Below, in pieces: positions 1-12,600 of a stretch of 64,000 nt of DNA. Positions within the stretch are counted from its first letter, which is position 1; each line of letters opens with the position of its first letter. Origin of the DNA: Diogma glabrata (lineage: Eukaryota; Arthropoda; Insecta; Diptera; Cylindrotomidae); the NCBI GenBank assembly GCA_963693315.1, contig OY856187.1, forward strand, positions 377,355,241-377,419,240. The letters run 5' to 3'. Made by a program: the position numbers and the translations under genes. The notes below the pieces were generated by a model. It worked only from the letters and a program-made list of their open reading frames with translations, made no database searches and was not told the DNA's origin.

Positions 1-562
1 TTTTAAAGTGCATAGTTTGAGCATAGGGGGCACCCCAACATGCATGAAAAATGAAAATTCTGCCAATCCGATGTAACTTTGAAATTAAATTGCTCAAGAA
101 CGGCTATACCGATTTCATCAAACTTATTTTGTTTGATTAGTAGATGATTAATTAATCGTTTGAAAAAAAAATTAATTTATTGTCTTTATAATTAATTTTT
201 AAATAAATATATTAAAAAAACTTTTTTAAAGATGGCGCTAGGGTCAAAGATCAATTGGAATTTAATTAATTTTTTTTCTGAAAATAGTTCTATCCTTATT
301 CTAAAATATATCAAATTTACAAAGCGGCTAAAATTTTTGTTCTTGAGATATTTAATTTTAAAGATTTTTAGTCATTCTAAAATTCTAATTGTTCATTATT
401 TTCTCGAACTTCAGTGGTTAAAATTTTTTGATGATAAAAATTGTTCGAAAAAATAAATTTAATTAAAAATTAATTTAATTTCAAAGTTACATCGGATTGG
501 CAGAATTTTCATTTTTCATGCATGTCGGGGTGCCCCCTATGCTCAAACTATGCACTTTAAAA
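1..562. mobile_element. Foldback/MITE-like element at the left edge
   Basis: The first ~93 bases and bases 470-562 are near-perfect reverse complements; both carry GTGCATAGTTTGAGCATA and a CATGCATGAAAAATGAAAAT-type stretch. The interior is AT-rich with no convincing gene. The element may extend left of the window. A diverged relative lies at 50640-51190. The terminal inverted repeats suggest a non-autonomous DNA transposon or foldback repeat; no transposase or target duplication can be shown. Confidence 0.7.
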
Positions 563-2900
563 AAATTTTAAAAACAGTAGTATTTTTCATTTTGTCCATA
601 CTACTTATATGCCAAGTTTCAAGAAAATCAAAAATGGTCAAGTTCAAATTTGGACTTTTTCACCTGCGTACCTCTACGTTTTTCATCAAGAGTGTCTTCT
701 TTTTGTTATGATGAACTAATAATTCTGAATGGCAATTCTACTGAATAAATTAGCACATTTCGTTATAAGCAAAATAAAAATCTTCAAATCTTCACCTTTT
801 CGAATGATGACAAATGATAATGGAATAGTTTGAGCAAAAATGATTAATAAATTCAATTTTTTTAATTTCACTTGCAGTCCAACGATTTTTAATTTCTTTC
901 ATTATTCATCAACTTATATGTACCATTTTCAATTTTATTGTAAATAAAAATAAAAAAATATTGTAATTGATTTTTTTTATTAGAATATTGATGAAAAAAT
1001 TATTCGTAATATAACTACAAAATATACGTATGTAACTCTATCTGAATTTGAATTGGACTGAATTGAATGGAATTACTTCAATGAAAATGTTTAAATTAAA
1101 AATTGAAAATAAACTTCGATTCATCTGTCAATGGAAAAATATGGATATAATTTTTTGTTCTGTTTGTTCATATGAAACGAAAAAATTAAAAATATATATA
1201 ATTAATAAATATATTTTTTATATATGCATTTAACAAAAAAAATCTATTTGTAACGAACCAGTATACTAAATATGGTTTTTCTAGTTAGTTTTCCTTTTAT
1301 GTTTATAGAATTTTCTGTTTTTATATTCACGAAAAGTGCCTCAGGGAATTTATTTTGTTGAAAAGATTTCAAATTTTTTTTTTTTGCTTTAAAATCGATT
1401 TTCAAAAATCAAATTTAATTTTTGCTACAATTGTTCTTTGATTGAATAAAAATGAGATGATCAGATTCTTTACGTTGTGGTTTGTGAAAATTGAGATATT
1501 TTTAAATTTTTGTGGAGGAATTGAATATTTTCGGAGAAATTGTTTTTTTTTTTTGCTCCAACCAGCGAACTGAAACTTTTGAAAAGTTTATAAGGGTTGT
1601 GATACTAGCGATTAGAATAATAGCCACGTTCGTAACTGCTATGCTGATGTGCCGTGTGATGTTAATATCCGTATGTGATCGTTATACAATATATACTTTT
1701 AACATTCATTCTTATATTTTTCATCTATAAGTTAATATATATGTATAATATAATTCATGTAAATCAGAAGAGCCCACATACGACCGGAACTATGGTATTA
1801 AAATTTATTATATCTGCATCTCTTAGTTGATATCTTATAACATGTATAAAGTTATGTATATTCACTTTATCAATTTTATCCCTATCTTCAGCAAAAATGA
1901 AATAAGTTTTACATACAAATACTATGTTCAACTCAGTTTCTAATTCCATTTACAACATGTTTTTGAAGCATAACCATAAATTTAATTTAAAAAAGGCAAA
2001 TTTTAAAACTTTAATTAGATCAAAGAAAAAAGGATAAAGGGTTACTACAAGGAGATTTAAATATATCGTTATTTTTAGTATAGATACACGTTATACGGGT
2101 ATATCTCGTGACAATACGTTATAATAATAAAATTATTTTTAAATGGTCAGATGAGTGGTCAAATTCAATAAAGTTTAACCATGATCTAAACATTTTAAAT
2201 TTATTCAAGCAAGGTTGTGTTTATCTATGTAAAGGGTTAAAATTGGATGAAAATGTAAACAATAGAAAATCTAATGATTGGACAATTGTATTTATCCATG
2301 AAAAGATTTTATTGTTTGAAGATGTGAAAACAAAGTTTTTGTTCTGGTAAGGTTTAGTATTATTTTGATATAATTTAAACAATTTCATGTTTTGCTAAGC
2401 TGATAACTATTTGATAATTGTGGAGTTCAAAGTAAGTTTTAGTCAGTTTCACTTGATAGTGCTGCTGTGGTTTGGTTTTATCTGTTCGTAATAATTTAAA
2501 CCTATCTTTTTGAATTTAACAATTAATCTTAATAGGCTTACTTAAACCTAAATTTAATTTAACAATTGTTTTTGGAAATTGATACGCTAGTGTGGAAATC
2601 ATAAACTATCCAAAAAGCACACACTATTTATTAATTTTATTTATTAAGAAAAGTTATTACTGGCACGCAATTGAAAGTAAAAAGTGAAGTTTTTATTTTT
2701 CATTACCTTTTTATCTTCCATCACCTCGCCAACTAAAAATGGCAAAGAATTTGATTTTCGATTTCGAATTGATTGAATTAATCGTATGGTGCGAGAACAT
2801 GATTAAGTTTTACAAGGTTCACATATATGGTTCATGTCATGAGTACAAGTGATCCTGTGATCGTTAATGTTTGAAGAGATTAATTATTTAAATATACAAA
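563..2900. other. AT-rich DNA without recognised genes
   Basis: Bases 575-670 match 51090-51180 (shared words TTTTGTCCATACTACT and AAAAATGGTC), so they belong to the same dispersed repeat as the left-edge element. The rest is AT-rich with only short open frames that show no domain, no coding bias and no splice structure I trust. A small hairpin occurs at about 2864-2905, where GTTAATGTTTG is mirrored by CAAACATTAAC. Confidence 0.6.
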
Positions 2901-3419
2901 CATTAACCTCTACAAACGAATAGTAATAATTCAGCTGTGTGAGCTTGGAACCCGAACATAAGGGAATAAAAAAAATCGAAGACAGTCTTGAGGACTGCCG
3001 ACAGAAGTGAAAACTTAAAACTGTGAAATAGCTATGCTTTTATCGTCTAAATACAACAAAATCTTTACTTTCTTTACCACACTTCCACACTGTTATTAAC
3101 TGAGAAGAACATCAAATTCAATAAAAAACAAAATATGAATCAAGAGAACGAGAGTAAAATTATTTATAATATATTTCCATTAATTTTAGGGCTAATGTTA
3201 TTCGTACTATCAAAAACACACAAATCAAATATGACAAACGCATTTTTTTATTTTACTTAAAAATACAACGAAATCTTTGCTAACTATACCACACTTAAAC
3301 CGAAAAAAAAATCAAATTCAATAAAAATGAAAAAAAAAATTATAAATCCAGAAAATGAGAATAAGAAATAAGAAAATAACAAACGATTACAATTTATATT
3401 ATGCTCTTTCTTAATATTT

Positions 3420-4500
3420 ATTTTATATTTAATATTTATTTAGTGTGACGATGACTCAAATATATAATTTTTCCCCATACAAAATCGCACACCGCGCATA
3501 AAGAAGTTTTCACTTCCAAAATGGTACAACAATCACCAACAGACAATAGAAAAAATGAAAAAAGAAAACAAAAACAAAAAGTATAAAAAAACAGAATAGC
3601 CACTGGGGATGCATTCTAAACGACGACTTATTTGCAACTTATTCATGAAGGCTTACTTATTATCCGCCATTTAAAAAAAGTATTTAAAAGCTGTTCTAAA
3701 TGATTTAGCATACTTAATTTGACAGCAACATAAAAGCAAATTCGAAAATAAATTTAATTAGACTGATTTATTTAATTTGATCAATTAAAGAGTTTTCAAA
3801 GCTATTTTTTTCATTTTAAATTATTATATTAATTTTATTATGGATCGAGAAAGAAGTTTTATTCCTCAAAATCATTTAGTAAACAAAAAACAAATATTTG
3901 ACACTGACAATTTAAATTAAATTTTTCTATAAAAAAATTGCAAGTAAGTCACGTCTTTAGGTTACTTATTTTAATAAGTAAGTCTCCACAAATAATTTTC
4001 AAACAAGTTTGAAAATATTAGTTTTTATTTTCCTTATTTTATTTCACCGGAATGAAATTATGGAAAATAATGATGGGAAAACCAATATTTTATTATTTTG
4101 CCAAAATTTTCTTGTTATTATCGAAATGATAATAATTTGAACGAAACGGAAAAAGACATAGTAGCAATTACTTTAAAAAACTGCGTTATCGATCAATATT
4201 TTAAAATTCATAAAAAAAATTTTTATGATTTTTATAAATTCATGAATAAAAACAATAATTTTAATGGCATTTAATATAAATTAAAAAAAAACAATAAAAA
4301 AGTACCACTCCCGGAATTGGATTCTCGACCTATAGCACCTCAGTCGACTGCGATATCCATATTGCATTTTGATACTACAACCGAATAGAGATATTTTATA
4401 TTTAAACGCATTATGCGTGATGATGCTCGAATATATAAATTTCTCCCCATAGAAAATTGCACAACGCGCCTAAAGAAGTTTCACTTCAAATAAATTACGT
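3420..4500 (+). repeat. Pair of direct repeats about 1 kb apart
   Basis: The stretch at about 3440-3530 recurs at about 4418-4500 in the same orientation; both contain a CCCCATA(C/G)AAAAT block, CGCGC(A/C)TAAAGAAGTT and TTCACTTC. This could be two copies of a dispersed repeat or ends of one ~1-kb unit. Nothing in the intervening DNA looks coding. Confidence 0.55.
4305..4385 (-). repeat. tRNA-like SINE remnant (weak)
   Basis: Read on the minus strand, this stretch holds ATCGCAGTCGACTGAGGTGC followed by GGTCGAGAATCC and ends in a T-run. That resembles the anticodon-to-T-arm half of a tRNA-derived SINE. No cloverleaf can be completed, so it is at best a decayed SINE head. Confidence 0.3.
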
Positions 4501-4529
4501 TTTTTATATTAGATAAACAAAAACTTCCT

Positions 4530-5190
4530 GTTGGGCGTTATTTTATTTTTGTTATCTTCATATGGTTTACATTCTTTCAGTGCAATTATTTTCTCTAAAA
4601 CGTATTTTCCAGAACTATGTTCTTTTATTACATTGTATTCCATTATCGCTACATTATAATATTGACAGTCATCTTTTACGAACGATGGCCATGTCTTAAA
4701 ATAATGTCATCTTTTATACAAATGAGCATCTTTTGTCGTCGTTTTAATCATATCTTTGGAATTAACGTTCATATATAAAGCTCTATGTCCATAGTATAAA
4801 TTGATCACTTAATCCATAGCATCTCAATTGTTGTGCCAAAGTTTTTCAGAAGCTTTGGAAATAACAAGAGCAACTCCGAAAGTGTTGAAACGATTCTCAA
4901 TAAACTGTACCAGACATACAAGATAAAGATCAGTAAATCTCTTCGCTCCTCCTTGTTGAAAGTCGTATTGTCATGCATTTGTATTTTTTGACAACTCAAG
5001 GTTAAATTAAACATTTTGCCCCTTCATTATGAACTTTTTGAACATAATTCAAGTTAGAAAACTCTTGTGTTTTCTGGAATTTGTACTGTTGAAAACGTTT
5101 GCATATTTTGTCATGAACATAAAACAATTTCAAGAATATATATGTTTCCTGGCATTTAAACAAATTGTACTGCCGTATAACTTTCAGCAC
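4530..5190. other. Unassigned AT-rich DNA
   Basis: Short overlapping frames exist on both strands, none with a recognisable domain or initiation context. I see no repeat family shared with the rest of the window. Confidence 0.5.
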
Positions 5191-5199
5191 ATCTGTACT

Positions 5200-5290
5200 G
5201 ATTTATATTTCGAACTCGTAACCTCATCAGTACCAGAGCGAGCTCAGTTTCTTTGGCAGACACGTTTAACCACTACGCCACCAAGGCGAT
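5200..5290 (-). repeat. tRNA-derived SINE head with A-box and B-box
   Basis: On the minus strand the sequence begins GCCTTGGTGGCGTAGTGGTT, a good D-arm/A-box (TGGCGTAGTGG), and about 45 bases on has GAGTTCGAAAT, close to the Pol III B-box GGTTCGANTCC. The spacing suits an internal RNA polymerase III promoter, but the acceptor stem does not close and the middle is not an anticodon arm, so this is a SINE rather than a functional tRNA. Its body would continue toward lower coordinates. Confidence 0.55.
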
Positions 5291-5409
5291 GATATTTATG
5301 CGTTGAAACTTTATCATCAGTTATCTTACTTAAGTTGAATTTCTCAACCGTCAGTTAGACAGTGAATTGATAGGATGTGCAATATTGTATAAAAAATCTT
5401 AATACAACA

Positions 5410-5432
5410 TAGGTTCAAACCCTATTTTCACA
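5410..5432 (+). repeat. Isolated T-arm-like hairpin
   Basis: ATAGGTTCAAACCCTAT forms a perfect 5-bp stem around TTCAAAC, exactly a tRNA T-arm and B-box shape. No convincing D-arm or acceptor stem precedes it. It is probably another SINE scrap. Confidence 0.3.
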
Positions 5433-5689
5433 TGTAAAATGCGTTTATTCTATCCGATCCGATACCAAATAGAACTTATTGTAATTTTAGATTTATGGTC
5501 AGTGTAACGTAGCAAGCGTCGTATTTTGACTTCTTTCGATTACAAAGCTATCTACAGCTTCCTGCTAGCATATTTTTTCTTATTCTTTTTTGAATGTGTC
5601 TGTCATTTTTTCAATCCCAAATGCATTCAGTTTCCTTTTCCCCGTTTCTGTTGTTCTTTTACATCTATTGCTGTTATCCTTCTAAATCT

Positions 5690-6760
5690 ATGAACAACGA
5701 CCTTGGCGAACCGGTAGTTGGGGGTATTCCCCACTACCGGATGTGTCTTTACCCTGTCGTCATTCAATTCCGTCAGGAGTTAGCTTGTACCCTCATCCTG
5801 ACTTCCCGACATCTTCCAATCCTCTTGACAAATAAGCCGGCGTTTTGCCTCTCTAGCAGAGCGGGAGATTTCTCCCTGGTCTGAATAGCACTCCCTTGGA
5901 AGAAAGACGATAACTTTGTGAGCAAGCGGAATGTCCCCTCCCGTTTTCCTCACAAATTAGTGTTTATCGACTTCCACTTTAGGTATAACAGACACAAGCC
6001 ATGTTAACATCTACTCGTCGTCGCACTCTTCCACCACATGACCAAGTTTGAAGTGAATACACCCAAACCCGATCCTGTGATCAACACTTCCTATTGCTAG
6101 TTGATTTACTCGCCCTGTCTCAAATACCCCCGCTCTTCCGTGCTAAGCATCACCTGGGGATAATCCACATCTAGAATAGCGACCTGAATAGCACAAGCAT
6201 TGCTGGTGCTTGGATTGAGATGGTGTGCTGTCCTGAAGGTGGTTATCCTGGTTTTTTTTGTTGCATTGTCCTACGGCATCGTGGACTCTCTGGCCCGCTT
6301 CACGTTTTCAGCTCTGACAATTGGGCCCTTCCCTTTCATTTCCAGAGCATTTCTCTTTGAGTCCTCCAGAGAGATCCGTAGGGTTGAGTCTCCGGAGAGA
6401 TGGAACCTTAGGTACCAATTGGTACCAACTCCACTGAACCCCTTCTCAGTGGGTCGTCCAGCTCTCTAGGCTGACCAAAAAGTGGTAGAGCGGGACCTCT
6501 ATGCCTTAACACTTGCTAACTCTATTTGACACAGTGCTGCTTTCTGCCGACACGAGACTTATACCGCTCCCAGCCCACGGGTATCACGAGAAAGTATATC
6601 GAACAAGTCAGAGCTCTGTTAACTTGGCAAGGCAAAATACACCAGCAGGTCACCCGGTATGCAGGCGGATCTGTTCGTGACTGAGCTATATGAAAGTTTC
6701 CCAGCCTTCAGAAGCCAGGCACGACACGAATCGCATTACACCTAGATTCGGCTTATTTTC
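5690..6760. other. GC-richer island, possible decayed retroelement gag
   Basis: Base composition changes abruptly from AT-rich flanks to near-balanced GC. On the minus strand near 6045-6085 a frame reads FKLGHVVEEC, like the second half of a CCHC zinc knuckle whose first two cysteines are replaced; frameshifts surround it. This would fit a decayed non-LTR retrotransposon gag, but no reverse transcriptase is visible and the call is weak. The island also holds a hairpin at 5710-5739 (CCGGTAGT mirrored by ACTACCGG) and a perfect 16-bp palindrome at 6411-6426. Confidence 0.3.
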
Positions 6761-6951
6761 TAATCATTTAACGTGACCCGCTTCAATATATATTTTCTTG
6801 ACGATCACTTCACCTTTAACACTACTTCAGTATATAAGGTAAGTGTACAATATTACGGGCTAGTACATTATACCGTGCTATTTTATAAAAAGCGTTAAAA
6901 TAAGATAAATTTAAGCTTTTTTGAAAAAAAAGTATATCAGGTACACGCCCT

Positions 6952-7885
6952 GAATTGCTGAGAATCAATTATTTTGATTTTCTTGTCGGCATTTTTGGTT
7001 TTAAGTTCATAAATCATACCTTGATTGATTGGTCGACGAAAACTTGCTGTTTGAGACAATTTTCTTATGGAAAAGGTTAAGGTATTACTAACATTTTCGT
7101 AAGACCATAAAAATTTATCGGTATTTATTTCCTGTAAAATATTCGTTTTTGTTGATTAATTAGAATTATATTAAACGACTAACGTTAATAGAATACTGAT
7201 TTTGTACATTTAAGTTATTAAAACAAGCGAGTTTTCGACGAACGGAATTACATTCATAATTTATTTGAAATGTTCGTAATTCCGTTCTTAGCACGGAATC
7301 AGGAAATTGTTAAACAAATTTATTTTGTTTTTTATACCAAAAGTAATCATCTATTACATAAAAAAGTATTTTTTATAAATAAAGAACACTTTAAAAATGT
7401 GTCGGAGCTAATTACGGGTCTATATTATTTTAACCAAATTGCTAGAGTTAGGAGTAGTAGATGTTAAATTTTCATTGATAAGAAGAAAATCTGGTCTACT
7501 CAATAGTTTCTTTAAATCACTCTCTGTTTAATTCAGTCGTGTGTTTTAAATTTTGCTATCATTAACTTAGAGTTCATGATTTTTATAACACATTCCAAAT
7601 AACAATTCTTCACTTATTTCTATAATAGGCTGTATCTTACTAACACGGAATTAGGGTCTACAGAATTTTAAATATTCCTAATTAGGGGTTATTCGTCAGT
7701 TTGAAAACTTGGAGCATTAATAGTCCAGATTTTTCAGATCTAGCATTTTATAACAATTTATTTTCACAATAACTTGGGGCAGCAGTCTCAAACAGAACGC
7801 TTTCGTTGAGCAATCAATCAAGGTATGATTTATGAATTTAAAATAAAAAATACAGACTATAGAAAATCAAAATAATTGATATTCT
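6952..7885. repeat. Inverted repeat with ~100-bp arms
   Basis: The left arm contains AATCATACCTTGATTGATTG and the right arm its reverse complement, with matching flanks on each side. The loop of ~730 bp contains AACGGAATTA and TTCGTAATTCCGTTC, members of a motif repeated across 7.2-11.1 kb. No gene is seen in the loop; this looks like a foldback or non-autonomous DNA element. Confidence 0.6.
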
Positions 7886-8329
7886 CTAAATTTAACCCAT
7901 GATGGAATGTAGAATTTCAGCTTTTGATATATCGGCAGAAGTCAGCACCCAAAGCCATTAAAAGCATAGTTAGGACGGTTAAAATAGAGCTTCAGTAAAT
8001 GCAGATGTTAAAGAAAGACTTCAGACAATATTTTGTATAAATTATTATCATAATTATTAAAAGCATTATTATATGCATACATTATTTTTATAAATACTAA
8101 AAACACCCCAAAGTAATTTTTATTTTGTTTACTGTTTTCACTAGTTTCGATACTGGGTGGTTCGAAATTTGTTAAAAATTTAAAAAACAAGGCAAGCTTA
8201 AAGTTAAATAGTGCTTGAATCAATTAACCGATTTGGATAATTTTTTTTTCTCCTTTTTCATTTTTTGTTTTGTTTTTCAGTTTTTGATATTCTGATACTT
8301 ATAAATGAATGTATTAGCAAAGTTATCTA

Positions 8330-8706
<377 letters not shown>

Positions 8707-9266
8707 AAATGGAGATTTAAAAAACACTTCTATTCTTTTATTTTCTTATTGTTTTTTCATAACATATTTATTGTTTTTCCATAACACACTTAAATTACAG
8801 ATAATTGTTATTTGAATATAATTTTAATTATTAGGTTGAAATTTTTGTACTTTGTGACATTTACTAAAAACGAGTGTACCGATTCTTTTGAACTTTTTTT
8901 TCTTAAAAGGAATTAAAAAAGGCTTAATAAAAAAAATCATACTGAACAGTTCTTTGTTTATTTTATGTGAAATTTTTGAGTTTTAATTTTTCAAAAATAT
9001 AATTTTCAAAGATTGCGAAATTTAGAAGAACCTCTTTTTCTTTTTATGAAAAAACTTACTCAAATTACAAAAAAGCGTTTTGTTTGTTGACGAGAACGAC
9101 CCATTTAAATATTTACTAACAAAAAATATGTCTGAAAAACGCACTTTTGGATTATAATAACATTTTTTAAAAATTTAAACTTAAAAAGTTCATGTAAAAT
9201 AAGCAAACTTTTCAGTATATCTAATAATACCTTTAAACCCAAAAAAGTAATAATAGTTCCTAAGCC
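8707..9266. other. AT-rich spacer
   Basis: Homopolymer-rich DNA between the microsatellite and the MITE. I see no gene and no clear repeat. Confidence 0.5.
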
Positions 9267-9786
9267 CACACCGATTTCATGTGATGATTACCGCATATAT
9301 TTTATACTCCGTGAGGCGCCTGTCCTTGACGGGCCCAAAAACTTTTGTTCTGCGATTTTCCTCATATCGGCCCCTATTCGTTCGGCAATCTCCGAAAAAT
9401 TTTGATTGCCCGCGATCTTGTAAACTGCTACCACATTTTTTTTTCAATTGCTTGTCTAACCAAAATTTGTTTGCTATTGTCGAGTCCGACAACTGACATT
9501 AGGGTATGTTTTCGTTGCCGGACTAGACAATAGCAGACAAATTCTTGTCGAACAAGGTTACCCTCGTGTTCTAAATCCAACCCTCAAATCCAACCCTCCT
9601 TCCAACCCCCATGGCTTTAAAAAATAAAATTTACAAGAACCCGGGCAATCGGTATTTTTCGGAGTCTGCCGAACGAAAAAGCGGCCGAATCGAGAAAAAT
9701 GGCAGAACAAAAGATTTCGGCCTCGGCAAGGAAAGGCGCCTCACAAAGTATAAAATATGTGGTAATCATCACATGAAATCGGCGTG
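9267..9786. mobile_element. 520-bp MITE with ~130-bp inverted arms
   Basis: The ends read CACACCGATTTCATGTGATG and, on the other strand, CACGCCGATTTCATGTGATG; complementarity continues through GAGGCGCCT and a TTTGTTCTGC block for about 130 bp. A second inner inverted pair surrounds TTGTCTAACC/GACAATAGCAGACAA-type sequence. Higher GC than its surroundings. No transposase. No clear target duplication could be read, so the superfamily is unassigned. Confidence 0.8.
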
Positions 9787-10092
9787 AATCTAGAGACTAT
9801 AATGCCTTAGTATGTTTTTGTTAAAGAATAAATCTTTAAAATATTAAGAAATAAATGAAAAAAATGTACTTTTTGAAATCGCTCTGTTGGCAAAATTAAA
9901 ATTAAAAAGCCTCATATAAAAATATAATTTTTTTTCATTAATGCAGTATTTTTATAAAGCCTGACCTATACTCCCTTTCAAAAAAAAAATTAATAAGATC
10001 GGGTAACCCGTTTGAGAACAATTCAATTTTAAACTTTGCTTGCCTCTAAATTTCTGCCATCCTGTATCAAAACTAGGAAAAAATAAACAAAA

Positions 10093-10260
10093 TTAAAAAC
10101 ACGTACTAATTTTGTTTATTACACTATCGATTACCAAAGTTTCAAGAAAATCGAAAAAAGTCAGGCTCAAATTTTTCATTTTACTGTCGTCTTTATTCGA
10201 TTTGCCATCTAATATGTATATGTAATATAAAAACATACATAAAATGTGTATGCCAGGACA
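10093..10260 (+). repeat. Fragment of the dispersed TTTCAAGAAAATC repeat
   Basis: Bases 10130-10180 (CAAAGTTTCAAGAAAATCGA followed by GTCAGGCTCAAATTT) resemble 610-660 and 51120-51165. It appears to be a third partial copy of the repeat that flanks the left-edge foldback element. Confidence 0.45.
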
Positions 10261-10859
10261 TAAAGAATATGATATATCACAATATAACAATAAAATTTTT
10301 GGCATCTTGTGAAATATATTTAGTATTTATTGTAATAATATAAAACCATAACTGTGAGCTCAACTGCATTCAGACTAATGCTGTTTTTGCTGCTTCCACA
10401 ATCCAATGATCCAATTCGTAGTAAATGCATGCATAGCTTCGACCGTATTTCTGAACCAAAATGCATTACCATAGCAGAAGCTTTGGTTCGTAGTGACACC
10501 AAATTTGTTAAACACAAAGTAGAATAATAATGCCATTTACTTAACGTGAAAGTTTAAGTTTATAGTTTTATATTCAACTCATTGTTCCTTAAACTAAACG
10601 ATTTATAAGCAGATATGTCTATTAGTGACACTGTTGACATTACCAGCGCACTAATGTTCACTGGCCAAACATCCGACCAGCCAGATAGACATATTATTTA
10701 TGCTTATTTAAAAAACATGGTAAGCTTATGACCTTATTAAATAAAACTACAATTTATGTGTTTTCAGAATGACAAAATAAATAATATAAACGTAGATAAG
10801 TGTTATAAAAAATAAAGCATTTGTTTTAAAAACAAAATTCTTCTCTGTCCAACGCTTTA

Positions 10860-11160
10860 AAGTACAAAATTGTTATTTCTTTAAATGTCACGCAATTAGG
10901 GACGCACTAGCACGGAATTAGTTACATCGTCAATTCTTTAGCACGGAATTAGAGACAATGCAGAGGTCATTTGAAGTATTTATAGATACCATTGCACCAA
11001 ATTTTAAAACTTTTTGATGTACAAAATGGTAAACAAAACAGCTATATAATTATAATAAACCACTTTATATGTTATTTCTGTTGCCTCAAAAATTTTAAAT
11101 TCATCCTAAAATGAGACAATCCTTAATAGCACGTAATATGGTACACTTACCTTACTATAA
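10860..11160. repeat. Cluster of TAGCACGGAATTAG motifs
   Basis: TAGCACGGAATTAG occurs at about 10908 and again near 10938, with a variant (TAGCACGTAATATGG) at about 11127. Related copies lie near 7288 and 7640. The motif is probably a subterminal repeat of the surrounding inverted-repeat family. Confidence 0.5.
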
Positions 11161-12275
11161 CTTTTAGGAAAAATTTAAAATAATAATTTTAGATTCCAAT
11201 TACTTCTTTACTTACTTGAGTTTAACTGATCTCAAAAATCCCTAATAATTATTTTAGGTTTTAAAGTTTTGCCCTACTCAATGTTGCCTAGGATATTTAT
11301 CTAATGTGTCCTTATAAAAATAAAATACTTTCTTCTGGCCAGATGTCTAAAATAACAATTTACTGAAAGTACCTGCTAGTTAAAAGAGTCATTTTTTTTA
11401 AGACTGACACTTTGATATTTCATGCCTTTGATTTTCCTAAAATTTTCAGGATATATTAATAGTATTGTGATAAAAAAAAGTGCAGTTAACCACCTCTTAA
11501 ATCTGGCACGTTTGACCTTGAATAGAGGTCATGGGTTTCTCGTGGTTTTAATAGTTAAACAGTCTCAAAGCTGGTAATTTTTCAAAAAAGGTCAAAGTTC
11601 AAGGTCAATAACTCTAGAAGCTACCAGTCACATAGTTTGAGACATATTTCTAATTATACTCCATATAGTGTAGTTTAGGGTTCAGGCTTAAGTTCTATGG
11701 ACCAAGTATTCGTTTTATAATACAAGCGTTTTTTATCGTCCAATTATGTACATTTTAACTTTTCTCAGTTTATTTTTGATTTTTTAATAGTCGTAAATAA
11801 ATTTTGAATTTGGACCATGATTGATTTAATAAATAATTACAAAACTTCAATACCTCAATAAACGTTTAACTATTAAGGTCAAGAGTAACCCATGCTGTTT
11901 TAAATTTTTCTAAGTACTTTCATTTGTTGTGTAATTAATCCAATAGCTATTGCTGTGGTTCACCTATGGGTTTAGCAGATATTTAGCCACATAACAAAGC
12001 AAACTAGTAGGGTAGGGTGTGACCATAGCAGCCACGCCAAGAACTTCCCGTTAAGTTAAATAGGTAACATAAAGATATTTTCTTAAAACTTTAATAAATT
12101 GAAATTCTCATTCAAAGACTTGCAATTAATCGTCATTTTTTCATCTTTTGGTTACACTGGAAAGAAGATTTTCATTGCACCATATATTTAAAAAAAACTA
12201 GCGGTGGAGTCTACTTAAAGTCTACTTTGTCAACGTTGCTAAAATTTTTTCGATTTTTCTCAAACAATATCACCA

Positions 12276-12600
12276 TTTTTAGGGTTCCGTACTTTGAAAA
12301 AGTAAAAACGGTACCCTATTGGTGAGACTTCGGTGTCCGTCCGAATTTCTACATAATCGATTTTCTCAAAAACTATAGGTGCTATCAACTTGAAATTTTT
12401 TATAGTTATACAATGTACGCCTACTGACAACAAGAAAATTATGAATATTTTATGGACATTGATAAGGAGATAGTAAAACAAAAGCTTGTTTTAAGGAATC
12501 GAGTTTGGTTTAAAAAAAATCCAAATATTTCAAAAAGACATTTCAAGGAATTATCGACTGCTTAGTTTTTAAGTTATTTCCAAAAAGCTGTGTTTATTTT
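12276..12600 (+). repeat. GGGTTCCGTAC-headed dispersed repeat, copy 1
   Basis: Starts TTTTTAGGGTTCCGTACTTT and continues through ACGGTACCCTATTGGTGAGA and TTCGGTGTCCGTCCGAATT. The head is a hairpin (GGGTTCCGT against ACGGTACCC). The same sequence, in the same order and including ATAAGGAGATAGTAAAACAA further on, recurs at 60421-60760. Very similar GGGTTCCGTAC heads are, as far as I recall, widespread in other insect genomes. Confidence 0.8.

Noticed and set aside
5200..5290. A functional tRNA gene
   Set aside because: A- and B-boxes are present but the acceptor and anticodon stems do not fold; a SINE head fits better.
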